A DNA stretch of 64,000 nucleotides from Pseudomonadota bacterium (GTDB lineage Bacteria > Pseudomonadota > Alphaproteobacteria > Caulobacterales > Caulobacteraceae): positions 1 to 64,000 of the forward strand of contig JAKBBV010000005.1 of NCBI GenBank assembly GCA_021808285.1, written 5' to 3'. Shown in pieces: positions 19,278 through 28,815 of the stretch; positions within the stretch are counted from its first letter, which is position 1, and every line of letters begins with the position of its first letter. A program made the position numbers and the translations under genes. The notes under the pieces were generated by a model, which worked only from the letters and a program-made list of their open reading frames with translations, had not been told where the DNA came from and made no database searches.

Positions 19278-21536
19278 ATGCCGCCTGATCGATCAGAGCC
19301 TTCCGTCTTTCTCGCCTTGCCGCTCCTGGGCGTGCTGCCTCTGCTGCCCCCCCTTGGCGCTGACTTGGTCGCCGGATCCGCCGCAGCATCGCCCTCGCCG
19401 GGCGCAGATCAGGCGGCCAGTCCGGGCGGGGGTGAAGCGGATCCGGATCGAGATGAGGCGACAGGGGTCGACGAGGTGGTGGTGAGTGGCCTTCGGCCGT
19501 TGCTTGGCGACAAGATCCCCCTGACCTTGGCCGAGACGCCTCAGTCCGTGAGGCTGATCTCCTCATCTCTGATGCGCGAGCAGTCCGCCGAGCGGCTGGA
19601 GGACGCGCTGCAGAATGCGCCCGGGGTGACCTTGAACGCCGGGGAGGGCGCCGCGCGCGGGGACACAATCGATATCCGGGGCTTCTCCGCCTACAATGAC
19701 CTCTTCCTCGACGGCGTGCGGGACGCGGCGGTCTATGTCCGGGATCCCTTCGATCTGGACTCCGTGGAGGTGATCGAGGGGCCCTCCGGGGCCCTGTTCG
19801 GACGGGGATCCACTGGCGGCGCGGTCAATCAGGTCAGCAAGACGCCCACCCTGGACTCAGGGGGAATCGTCGCGATCGAAGGCGGGACCAATGACGCGGT
19901 CCGCGGGACCCTGGACGCCGATACGCCCATCGGTCCCAACGCGGCGTTGCGATTGAACGTCATGGGCGAAAGCTCGGGCGTGGCGGGGCGTGAGTTCGTC
20001 CATAACGACCATTGGGGCCTGGCCCCAGCGGTGTCCTTCGGCATCGGCCAGCCGACGACCCTCACCCTGGCCTTCTCGCACCTGTCGGAGTTCGACCGCC
20101 CGGACACGGGCATCCCCTTCGTCGACGGGACCCCGGCCGATGTGCCGCGGGGCTCGTTTTACGGACTCATCTCCGATCACGCCAACTCTATCGTCAATAT
20201 CGGCACGCTTCGACTGAGGCGCCAGCTTGGCCCGGGGCTTTCGCTGGACGATACGCTCCGCTTCGCCCGCTACACCTTCAACTACCTTTTCGAGGCTCCA
20301 AATTACGGCAGCACGGCGGCCGGCGGACAGGGTCCGCCGACGCTGGGCGAGGCGCTCGATCAGATCGTGATTGGCCGCGACTCGCCTTCCAGCTTCGGGA
20401 CCTTGACCAATCTTGACGATCAGTTCGAGCTTACCTCCCACTTCGCCACGAGGGCCCTTGCGCATACCTTGGTCGCGGGGCTCGAGCTGTCGCGCCAGAC
20501 GGATCTGCTCGAGAACGTCACGAACCCGTTCAACACGGACAACGCCTGGATCCCAGAGACGCCGCTGCTTGACCCCAATGCCTTCCAGGGGCGGCCTTCC
20601 GAACCGGTCTCCAAAACGCAAGACAGCATCGCCGACGACGAGGCCGCCTATGTCTCCGACACTGTGAAACTTGGCGAGCATGTCGACCTGATCGGCAGCG
20701 TTCGGATCGATCGCTTTGACGTGAGCGAGGTGCAGACGGTCGTCGCCAGCGGCGCACAAGCCCAATTCGGACATGTCGATGTGGTCGCCAGCCGCCGTCT
20801 GGCCCTGGTCTATAAGCCGATCCCAGGTCAGAGCCTCTATATCACCTATGGAACCTCCTTCGATCCGTCGGCGGAGTCACTCACCTTCACGGCGTCCGAC
20901 GCCAGTCTGGGACCGGTGGAGGCCACCACGATCGAGGCGGGGATCAAGTCCCAACAGCTGAGCGGACGCCTGCTGCTGACCGGGGCGATCTTCCGCACCG
21001 CCGTCGACAACGCCCAGATCAACGATCCGGAGAACCCGACCACCACGCTACTCGAGGGCCGCGAGCGGGTCCGGGGGGTGGAGTTATCGGCGGATGGCCA
21101 CATGACCTCGCACCTGGAGCTCACGGCAGGCTATTCCTTCCTCGATGGCGTGACCTCCGGAACCCAGGGCTCGGTCGCCCCGGTGCTCACCTTCACCCGC
21201 GCCCCGGTCCCCAATCTGGCGCCCCATGCCGGTCATATCTGGATGGAGTATGACTTCGGCCACGGCTGGGAGGCCGGAGTCGGGGTCAACGCCCAGGGTC
21301 GCCGCGTCGGCAACGTGCTCACCACAGGCGCTTTGCCGGCCTATGTTCCGGCCTATGCCGTGAGCAGCGCCATGCTCAAGACCCAGATCGGCCCCCGGGC
21401 GACGCTGCAGCTCAATCTAATAAACCTTCTGAACACCTGGTATTTCACCAAGGTCTATTACGCCTCGCCCTCCGAGAATCACGTTCTGCCGGGACCGGGC
21501 CGTACGGCGCGGCTTAATTTGATCGTCGCCTTCTGA
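19278..21536 (+). CDS. TonB-dependent siderophore receptor, Fiu/PiuA-like
   Basis: LTLAETPQSVRLISSSLMREQSAERLEDALQNAPGVTLNAGEGAARGDTIDIRGFSAYNDLFLDGVRD; followed by Sel1 and PiuC genes. Confidence 0.92.
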   Translation: MPPDRSEPSVFLALPLLGVLPLLPPLGADLVAGSAAASPSPGADQAASPGGGEADPDRDEATGVDEVVVSGLRPLLGDKIPLTLAETPQSVRLISSSLMREQSAERLEDALQNAPGVTLNAGEGAARGDTIDIRGFSAYNDLFLDGVRDAAVYVRDPFDLDSVEVIEGPSGALFGRGSTGGAVNQVSKTPTLDSGGIVAIEGGTNDAVRGTLDADTPIGPNAALRLNVMGESSGVAGREFVHNDHWGLAPAVSFGIGQPTTLTLAFSHLSEFDRPDTGIPFVDGTPADVPRGSFYGLISDHANSIVNIGTLRLRRQLGPGLSLDDTLRFARYTFNYLFEAPNYGSTAAGGQGPPTLGEALDQIVIGRDSPSSFGTLTNLDDQFELTSHFATRALAHTLVAGLELSRQTDLLENVTNPFNTDNAWIPETPLLDPNAFQGRPSEPVSKTQDSIADDEAAYVSDTVKLGEHVDLIGSVRIDRFDVSEVQTVVASGAQAQFGHVDVVASRRLALVYKPIPGQSLYITYGTSFDPSAESLTFTASDASLGPVEATTIEAGIKSQQLSGRLLLTGAIFRTAVDNAQINDPENPTTTLLEGRERVRGVELSADGHMTSHLELTAGYSFLDGVTSGTQGSVAPVLTFTRAPVPNLAPHAGHIWMEYDFGHGWEAGVGVNAQGRRVGNVLTTGALPAYVPAYAVSSAMLKTQIGPRATLQLNLINLLNTWYFTKVYYASPSENHVLPGPGRTARLNLIVAF

Positions 21537-22348
21537 TGTGGCTTGGTCCAGCGCCAGGCGCTCAGATCGCCGCCGCGGACCGGGCCCAGGCCGACCTCGC
21601 GCGGCTTAGGCGACTGCGTGGGCTGTCGCGCCCCGCCCTGGCGGCCCTGATCGGCGGCGAGTCCGCCAAGGCGCGAGCCTATATCGAGTCGGCCGCAAGG
21701 GTGGGGGTCACGGCGGCGCAGTTGCGCCTTGGGCAGATGTGTCTCGACGGCGTCGATGGCGGCCGTGACGAGGTCCGGGCCATGGCCTGGTTCCGGCTCG
21801 CGGCGAAGGCGGGCGATCCCATGGGGCTCAACATGGTCGGCCGAGGATGTGAACTCGGCTGGGGCGGCCCGGTGGAGCCGGAGACGGCGGCGCGATGGTA
21901 TCGCCGCGCGGCCGAGGCCGGTTCGGCTTGGGGCGCCTACAATCTCGCCAATCTTCACTTCATCGGCCGCGGGGTGGCGCAAAACCTCGAGGCCTGCGTG
22001 AACTGGCTTCGGCGTGGTGTGGCTCTTGCCGAGCATGGCCAGGCGCTCAATCTCCTGGCGCGATGCCGCGAGGAGGGCTGGGGCACAGGGCGAGATCCGG
22101 AGGAGGCCTTCGATCTCTACAGGAGGTCCGCGCGGACCGGCTATTTCCGTGGGCGTTTCAACTATGCGACTCTGCTCTACTCGAAGGGCCAGACGGCCCT
22201 GGCTCTGGACGAGTTCGCCGGAGCCCTGGCGGATGCGCCGATGCTGACCCGCGGCTGCATGCTCGCCATTGTGCGCGCTTGTGGCGATCACGCGCTCGAC
22301 GACCTGGCGCGCCGCTTCGCCGATCGCGAGTCCAAGGAGGCGTCGTGA
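21536..22348 (+). CDS. Sel1-like repeat protein
   Basis: Repeated A..G...A...LG.....G...D...A..W...AA..G motifs (AMAWFRLAAKAGDPMGLNMVG, ATARWYRRAAEAGSAWGAYNLANLH). Confidence 0.88.
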   Translation: MWLGPAPGAQIAAADRAQADLARLRRLRGLSRPALAALIGGESAKARAYIESAARVGVTAAQLRLGQMCLDGVDGGRDEVRAMAWFRLAAKAGDPMGLNMVGRGCELGWGGPVEPETAARWYRRAAEAGSAWGAYNLANLHFIGRGVAQNLEACVNWLRRGVALAEHGQALNLLARCREEGWGTGRDPEEAFDLYRRSARTGYFRGRFNYATLLYSKGQTALALDEFAGALADAPMLTRGCMLAIVRACGDHALDDLARRFADRESKEAS

Positions 22349-23028
22349 TCCTGCGCATTCCCCATGTGCTTTGCGCCGACCAGGTCGCCGACGTCCGGAG
22401 CCGTCTGCAGACCGCCTCCTGGGTGGACGGGCGGGTCACCGCCGGTGAGCAGTCGCGCCTTGCGAAGGCCAATCTCCAGCTGGCTGAGGACGACCCCCTG
22501 GCCCGCGGTCTGGGAGCGGAGGTTCTCCAGGCCCTCGCCGGCAACCGCCGCTTCATGTCGGCCGCCCTGCCGCTGCGCATCTTCCCGCCTCTGTTCAGCC
22601 TCTATTGCGACGGCATGGGATTCTCCGACCATGTGGACAACGCCATTCGCAGGCCGCCGCACGGTGGGCCGCCTTGCCGCACGGACCTTTCCGCCACCCT
22701 GTTCCTCAGCGATCCTGATGCCTATGACGGGGGCGAGTTGTGCTTTCGCGAAGGCCTTGAGGAGCGGCGGGTGAGGCTCCCTGCGGGGGATCTCGTTCTC
22801 TATCCGGCGACCACTGTGCACAGGGTCACGCCGGTCACCCGCGGCGTGCGCCTGGCCGGGGTCTTCTGGGTTCAGTCCCTGGTGGCGGAGACCGGTCGCC
22901 GCGACCTGTTGTTCGAGCTCGACTCTGCGGTGGCCGACGTCCGTCGCGATCTCGGCGACGCACACTCGGCCGCGGTGCGTCTGGTCGGAATCTATCACAA
23001 TCTGGTGCGCGGCTGGGCGCAAACCTGA
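22345..23028 (+). CDS. piuC: PKHD-type Fe(II)/2-oxoglutarate hydroxylase PiuC-like
   Basis: GTG start overlapping the Sel1 stop; FSDHVDNAIR (HxD), DLVLYPATTVHRVTPVTRGVRLAGVFWVQSLV. Confidence 0.9.
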   Translation: MILRIPHVLCADQVADVRSRLQTASWVDGRVTAGEQSRLAKANLQLAEDDPLARGLGAEVLQALAGNRRFMSAALPLRIFPPLFSLYCDGMGFSDHVDNAIRRPPHGGPPCRTDLSATLFLSDPDAYDGGELCFREGLEERRVRLPAGDLVLYPATTVHRVTPVTRGVRLAGVFWVQSLVAETGRRDLLFELDSAVADVRRDLGDAHSAAVRLVGIYHNLVRGWAQT

Positions 23029-23097
23029 GCGTTCCCCCATTTCGCTCCCTGGGCCGGGCGCCTAAATCTCGCCGTCCAATCCTTGCAAGGCTGCTCC

Positions 23098-23628
23098 ATG
23101 GACCTTTCCGCCATCTCCGCCGGGCCGAACCCGCCCAAAGACGTCTATGCCGTCATCGAGATCCCCCAGGGTGGGGCGCCGGTGAAATACGAGGTGGACA
23201 AGGCCTCAGGCGCCCTGTTCGTCGACCGCTTCCTGCACACGGCCATGTTCTACCCCGGCAATTACGGCTTCATTCCCCACACCCTGGCCGAAGATGGGGA
23301 CCCTATCGACATCATTCTGGTGGGCCCCACGCCGGTGGTCCCGGGGGCTATCGTCCGTTCACGCCCGATCGGGGTCCTGCTGATGTCCGACGAAAAGGGG
23401 CCGGACGAGAAAATCCTCGCCGTACCGGTGGACGATCTGCATCCCTTCTATGCGGGAGTGAAGGCCTGGACGGACTTGCCGCAAATCCTCACCGATCAGA
23501 TCGCTCACTTCTTCGCCCGGTACAAGGATCTGGAGCCAGGCAAGGAGACGATCATCGGCGGCTGGGCGGGGCCCGAGGATGCGGAACGCCTGATCCTGGC
23601 CGCCCTGGCTCGCGCGGCGCGCGCTTAG
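23098..23628 (+). CDS. ppa: Inorganic pyrophosphatase
   Basis: VIEIPQGGAPVKYEVDKASGALFVDRFLHTAMFYPGNYGFIPHTLAEDGDPIDIILV. Confidence 0.96.
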   Translation: MDLSAISAGPNPPKDVYAVIEIPQGGAPVKYEVDKASGALFVDRFLHTAMFYPGNYGFIPHTLAEDGDPIDIILVGPTPVVPGAIVRSRPIGVLLMSDEKGPDEKILAVPVDDLHPFYAGVKAWTDLPQILTDQIAHFFARYKDLEPGKETIIGGWAGPEDAERLILAALARAARA

Positions 23629-23738
23629 AGGGCAAGCTGCGTTCAGCTCCCTCGATGGGGAGCCAGGGCCATTGAGGGCCGCGGGCGATTGCGGTCATAT
23701 CCGACGTCAGGATCATCCTGCGGTCGTCCTCAAGGGCC

Positions 23739-25124
23739 ATGTACGTCGCCACCCTCGCCGGAACGCGTTACGCCTTCGCAGACCTGCGCGCGGTCATGGC
23801 TGCGGCGACCCCCTTGCGCTCGGGAGACGTCCTGGCCGGTCTGGCCGCGGCGAGCCAGGTGGAGCGGGTGGCGGCGCGCTATGTGCTGGCGGATCTTCCC
23901 CTGAAGGCCTTCCTCGAGGAGCCGGTCGTCCCCTACGAGACGGACGAGGTGACGCGCCTGATCGTCGACGGCCATAACGCTGCAGCCTTTGCGCCGATCG
24001 CCTCGCTCACCGTGGGCGGTTTGCGCGAATGGCTCCTTGGCGATGACGCCGACACCCCGAGCCTCGCCGCGCTCGCGCCGGGTCTGACCCCGGAAATGGT
24101 CGCCGCCGTCTGCAAGCTGATGCGCAATCAGGATCTGATCGCAGTCGGGCGCAAGCCACGGCCCATCAGCGCCTTTCGCAGCACCATCGGCCTCGAACGC
24201 CGCCTGGCCGTGCGGCTTCAACCCAATCACCCCACGGACGATCCCCGCGGCGTTCTGGCGTCCATCCTCGATGGTCTCCTGTTAGGATGTGGCGACGCGG
24301 TCATCGGCATCAATCCGGCTACGGACAATCTGGAGACCGCGCGGCGCCTGCTCGATCTTATGGACGGCCTGCGCACCCGCCTGGAGATCCCCACCCAGAC
24401 CTGCGTACTCACCCATGTCACAAACAGTCTGGAGCTGATCGGGGCGGGGGCGCCGGTGGATCTCGCCTTCCAGTCCATCGCCGGGACACAAGACGCCAAT
24501 CGCAGTTTCGGGATAGATCTGGCTCTGCTGGCCGAGGCCCACGCCGCGACCCTGGGACAGAAGCGCTGGGTCCTGGCGCCCCACGTCATGTATTTCGAGA
24601 CCGGCCAGGGCTCGGCCCTCTCGGCCGGAGCCCATCACGGCGTGGATCAGCAGACGCTTGAGGCGCGCGCCTACGCTGTGGCGCGCCGGTTCGACCCCTT
24701 GCTCGTCAACACTGTCGTGGGCTTCATCGGCCCGGAATATCTCTATGACGGCAAGCAGATTCGGCGCGCCGCCCTTGAGGATCATTTCTGCGGCAAGCTT
24801 CTGGGCCTGCCCATGGGGGTGGATGTCTGCCACACCAATCACGCCGAGGCCGACCAGGATGATATGGACGACATTCTCACCCTGCTGGGGGTCGCGGGCG
24901 TGGCCTTCGTCATGGGCGTGCCCGGCGCCGACGACGTGATGCTGAATTATCAAAGCACCAGCTTTCACGACGCTCTCTATGCGCGTCAGACCCTAAACCT
25001 GAGACCGGCTCCAGAGTTCGAGGCGTGGCTGAGGCGCATGGGCCTTGCGGACGATCAGGGCCGCCTACTCGACCCCGCGCGCTCCGGTGGCGTCCCCCGG
25101 CTGCTGGCGGCATTGGACTTGTGA
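23739..25124 (+). CDS. eutB: Ethanolamine ammonia-lyase large subunit
   Basis: TIGLERRLAVRLQPNHPTDDPRGVLASILDGLLLGCGDAVIGINPATDN; MYFETGQGSALSAGAHHGVDQQTLEARAYA. Confidence 0.95.
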   Translation: MYVATLAGTRYAFADLRAVMAAATPLRSGDVLAGLAAASQVERVAARYVLADLPLKAFLEEPVVPYETDEVTRLIVDGHNAAAFAPIASLTVGGLREWLLGDDADTPSLAALAPGLTPEMVAAVCKLMRNQDLIAVGRKPRPISAFRSTIGLERRLAVRLQPNHPTDDPRGVLASILDGLLLGCGDAVIGINPATDNLETARRLLDLMDGLRTRLEIPTQTCVLTHVTNSLELIGAGAPVDLAFQSIAGTQDANRSFGIDLALLAEAHAATLGQKRWVLAPHVMYFETGQGSALSAGAHHGVDQQTLEARAYAVARRFDPLLVNTVVGFIGPEYLYDGKQIRRAALEDHFCGKLLGLPMGVDVCHTNHAEADQDDMDDILTLLGVAGVAFVMGVPGADDVMLNYQSTSFHDALYARQTLNLRPAPEFEAWLRRMGLADDQGRLLDPARSGGVPRLLAALDL

Positions 25125-25933
25125 GCCATAGGGCCGTCCCCTCGTCCGAACCGGATCGGCAGAGCGACGTCGAGGGCCTGCTGGGCGCCCTGCGCGCCGC
25201 CACGCCTGCGCGGGTGGGCCTGGGGCGGGCGGGCGCCGGTCTGCCCACCGCCGCCATGCTGGAGTTTCAGCTCGCCCACGCCAAGGCCCGCGACGCCGTC
25301 TGGGCCGAACTGGATACGGAGGCCCTGCGCGCGGCCTTGCCAGGGCCAAGCCTCGTGATCGCCAGCGCCGCTCCCGACCGCCGCACATTCCTTCTGGATC
25401 CCGAGCGCGGCCGTCGTCTCGACCCGCACGGAGCGCCCCTGCCGCAGACCCGGGCCGATCTCGCGATCCTGATCGCCGACGGGCTTTGCGCCGCCGCCGT
25501 GCAAGCCCAGGCCCCGCTGCTCCTGCGGGCCCTCCTGCCGCGCCTGGAGGGATGGCGCATGGCCCCCCTGGTGGTCGCCCGCCAGGGTCGGGTGGCCCTC
25601 GGCGACGCGGTGGGCGACGCCCTGGGCGCGCGGGCCGTGCTGGTGCTGCTGGGTGAGCGGCCGGGTCTGAGCGCCGCCGACAGCCTGGGCGCCTATCTCA
25701 CTTGGGACCCGCGACCGGGCCGCCGCGACCACGAGCGCAACTGCGTCTCCAATATCCGCGAGCCGGGCGGTCTCTCCCCGCCTCAGGCCGCCGAGAAGCT
25801 CGCCTGGCTTCTGCACGAGGCGCGGCGCCTTGGCTTCACCGGCGTCGATCTCAAGGACCGGCAGGACGCGGCGCCCCTGATGCCCCCCGCATCGCCTCAG
25901 ATCGCGCCCCCGACCCCGCATGGGGGGGATTGA
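25121..25933 (+). CDS. eutC: Ethanolamine ammonia-lyase small subunit
   Basis: GTG start in a GTGA overlap with eutB; TPARVGLGRAGAGLPTAAMLEFQLAHAKARDAVW; NCVSNIREPGGL. Confidence 0.94.
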   Translation: MSHRAVPSSEPDRQSDVEGLLGALRAATPARVGLGRAGAGLPTAAMLEFQLAHAKARDAVWAELDTEALRAALPGPSLVIASAAPDRRTFLLDPERGRRLDPHGAPLPQTRADLAILIADGLCAAAVQAQAPLLLRALLPRLEGWRMAPLVVARQGRVALGDAVGDALGARAVLVLLGERPGLSAADSLGAYLTWDPRPGRRDHERNCVSNIREPGGLSPPQAAEKLAWLLHEARRLGFTGVDLKDRQDAAPLMPPASPQIAPPTPHGGD

Positions 25934-25982
25934 TCCGGCGCTCCCGACATGGCCCGGTCTGGGTCCATTCAGGTCGGAGGGG

Positions 25983-27581
25983 ATGATGAGGGGCCACAAA
26001 GCGTTTGAAGCCGTTATGCCGATGGCGCTCGCACTCATGGCGAGCCTCGCCCTGGTCGGCTCCAGTCAGGCCGCGCCCACCACCGCGACGGCGCCCGGGT
26101 TCGAGGTGGAGGAGGCGACCATCGCCTCGGTCCATGCGGCCATGCGCGCCGGGCGGCTCAGCTGTCGCCAACTGGTCGACGCCTACCTCGATCGCATCGC
26201 CGCCTATGACAAGAACGGGCCGGCGGTAAACGCGATCATCTTGATCAACCCGCAGGCGGAGCAGGAGGCCGACGCCCTCGACCATCGCTATGCGGAGGGC
26301 GGCTTTGTAGGCCCGCTCCACTGCGTGCCCCTGATCGTGAAAGACAACTTCGAGACTCGGGGCCTGCAGACAACGGACGGCGCCCTGGCCTTCAAGGGCT
26401 ATGTCCCCGATGCCGACGCGACCATGGTGGCGCGAGCCAAGGCCGCCGGGGCCCTGGTGTTGGCCAAGTCCAACATGGCGGAGTGGGCCTTCAGCCCGGT
26501 GGAGACGGTCAGCTCCATCCTGCCGGGCTATACTCGCAACCCCTATGACACCGCGCGCGTGACGGCCGGTTCCAGCGGCGGTACGGCCGCCGCCATCGCC
26601 GCCAGCTTCGGCCTGGTGGGATTTGGCAGTGATACCGGGGATTCCATTCGCGGCCCCTCCTCGCATGACGCCCTGGTGGGCATCCGCTCGACTTTGGGCC
26701 TTACCAGCCGGGCCGGTATCTTCCCGCTCAGTCTGAGGGCGGATGTGGGCGGTCCCATGGCCCGCACCGTGGCTGACGCCGTGGCCGTCTATCAGGTGAT
26801 CCTTGGCCCCGACCCGCGCGACCCAGCCACCGCCGCAGCGGCGGCCCATCCCATGCCCGACCTCGCGGCCTCGCTGGACGCGGGCGGCCTCAGGGGCAAG
26901 CGCATTGGCGTCCTGCACGAAGCCTATGACCGGGCTAGCCTCGACCCGGAGATCGCCGCCCTGTTCGCCGCCGCCGTGGACGACCTGCGACGCCAGGGCG
27001 CGATCATCGTCGATCCGGCCAGGATCGAGGGCTATGTCGCCCCGACCTTCCCGCCGCCGGGTCAGGCCTGTGAGGGCTTCAAATACGACCTCAACCGTTT
27101 CCTCGCCGATCGTGTGGGCAAGGTCCCCAAGGCCAATCTCGACGCCATCATCGCCTCCGGAGAGTTCCACCCCTCCGTCGCCGAACGCCTTAAGGCCGCC
27201 GACGCCGCGCCGGTCAATCCGCCGGGCTCACCCGCCTGCGCGGCCGACGAAGCCCGCCGTCAGGCGCTTCGAGACGAGGTGATGAGGACCCTGGCGGACA
27301 TGAAGCTCGACGCCTTCGTCTATCCCACATGGTCCAACCCGCCGCGTCTGATCGGCGACCTCAACACCCCTTCCGGTGACAACAACCAGATCTTCTCGCC
27401 CTTTACCGGCTTTCCCGCGATCCAGGTCCCGATGGGCTATACGCGCGGCGACCGCCTGCCAGCCGGCATCACCTTCTTCGGCCCGGCCTGGTCGGACCCC
27501 GAGTTGATCACCCTCGCCTATGCCTACGAACAGGCGACCCATCATCGCCGCCCGCCGCCTCTGGCGCCGCCGTTGGACTAG
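25983..27581 (+). CDS. Exported amidase (amidase signature family)
   Basis: Signal peptide; TAGSSGGTAAAIAASFGLVGFGSDTGDSIRGPSSHDALVGIRST. Confidence 0.9.
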   Translation: MMRGHKAFEAVMPMALALMASLALVGSSQAAPTTATAPGFEVEEATIASVHAAMRAGRLSCRQLVDAYLDRIAAYDKNGPAVNAIILINPQAEQEADALDHRYAEGGFVGPLHCVPLIVKDNFETRGLQTTDGALAFKGYVPDADATMVARAKAAGALVLAKSNMAEWAFSPVETVSSILPGYTRNPYDTARVTAGSSGGTAAAIAASFGLVGFGSDTGDSIRGPSSHDALVGIRSTLGLTSRAGIFPLSLRADVGGPMARTVADAVAVYQVILGPDPRDPATAAAAAHPMPDLAASLDAGGLRGKRIGVLHEAYDRASLDPEIAALFAAAVDDLRRQGAIIVDPARIEGYVAPTFPPPGQACEGFKYDLNRFLADRVGKVPKANLDAIIASGEFHPSVAERLKAADAAPVNPPGSPACAADEARRQALRDEVMRTLADMKLDAFVYPTWSNPPRLIGDLNTPSGDNNQIFSPFTGFPAIQVPMGYTRGDRLPAGITFFGPAWSDPELITLAYAYEQATHHRRPPPLAPPLD

Positions 27582-28633
27582 AATCTGAGCGCGATCGCCA
27601 GCGCGCCTCCGGCGAGGCCGAACAGCACCACCATCGCACCTACGGCGGCCAGGACTCGGGGAGGGAAGGCGCGGGCGAGCATGGCCATGGAGGGCAGGCT
27701 GATAGGCGGCAGGGTCATCAGGAGGGCGCCGGCCGGACCGGCGCGCACGCCGAGCGCCAGCATGGCCTGGATGATCGGGACCTCGCCGGCGGTGGGGATG
27801 ACGAAGACCGCGCCGGCTACGGCGAATGCCAGGACCCAGCCGGCGGTATTGCCGACCTCCGGGCCGATGACGGGGAAGAGCCAGGCCCGTGAAGCCCCGA
27901 GCAGGAGGACGAGCAGGGCGTATTCGGGGACCAGTCTGAGGCTCATGCCCGCCAGGAGGCGCAGCCAGCGACCGAACACCCCCTCGCGGGTCGACGCCTC
28001 GGGGTCGGCCAGGGCGGCGCGCGCGGCTTCCGCCTCGTTCGGACGGGTCAGACGATTGGCCAGATAGCCCAGGCCGAAGACCATGGGCAGGCCGAGCGCC
28101 AGGCGCAGCGCCGTCCACTTCCAGCCGAGCACGAAGCCGATGAAGACCAGGGTGGCGGGATTGAGGACTGAATTGCCGAGCCAGAAGGCGAGCGCCGCAC
28201 CGGCCGAGGCCTGCTGGCGGCGCAGCCCCGCCACCACCGGAGCCGCGCAGCAGGTGCACATCATGCCCGGAACGGCCAGGAGTCCGCCCGCCAGCGCCCC
28301 GCCGAAGCCTCGTCCTCCGAGGGCCTTGGCGATGGCGTTCGCCGGCAGCAGCGCCTGGACCCCAGATCCGACCAACAGACCGAGGACGAGCGCCTGCCAG
28401 ATCGCCTTGCCATAGGCGATGCCATAGGCCAGGGCCGCGCTCCAGGATGCCGCCGGCGGAAGCGCCGCCTTGCCGGTGAGGATCGAGGCGCCGAGGGCGT
28501 GATGGCCGGCGGCGAAGACCGCCTTGGTCCAGTAGGGCGACCACTTGACATAGTACAGGCCGCCCAGCGTCACGGCGGCCAGGAGCGCGACGTTCAGGGT
28601 TTGGCGGGCGGGGCTGAGGCGGACGGCGGTCAT
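27578..28633 (-). CDS. Permease, ArsP_1/UPF0718 (DUF318) type
   Basis: VPGMMCTCCAAPVVAGLRRQQASAGAALAFWLGNSVLNPATL; repeated TM halves. Confidence 0.8.
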   Translation of the reverse strand: MTAVRLSPARQTLNVALLAAVTLGGLYYVKWSPYWTKAVFAAGHHALGASILTGKAALPPAASWSAALAYGIAYGKAIWQALVLGLLVGSGVQALLPANAIAKALGGRGFGGALAGGLLAVPGMMCTCCAAPVVAGLRRQQASAGAALAFWLGNSVLNPATLVFIGFVLGWKWTALRLALGLPMVFGLGYLANRLTRPNEAEAARAALADPEASTREGVFGRWLRLLAGMSLRLVPEYALLVLLLGASRAWLFPVIGPEVGNTAGWVLAFAVAGAVFVIPTAGEVPIIQAMLALGVRAGPAGALLMTLPPISLPSMAMLARAFPPRVLAAVGAMVVLFGLAGGALAIALRF

Positions 28634-28815
28634 AAGCGGTTCCGGGAGAAGCGGTCGGTTGCCGCCGCTATGAACCCAATATCAATCGCGACGGAAGCCC
28701 CCGACGGCGCTCAGGGGGGGGTCGACTAACCAAGTGACCTTCGCACCATAAGCCTGGGGCTCCTCGTAGACGGGAAGATGTCCCAATTCCGGGACACAGT
28801 TTGCAACGCCCCTTC

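Noticed and set aside
23629-23738. Possible cobalamin riboswitch ahead of eutB
   Set aside because: Only ~110 nt available and no convincing B12-box; the GCCATTG string is not the consensus.
25851-27170. 439-aa ORF antisense to the amidase
   Set aside because: Shadow frame of a clear amidase gene.
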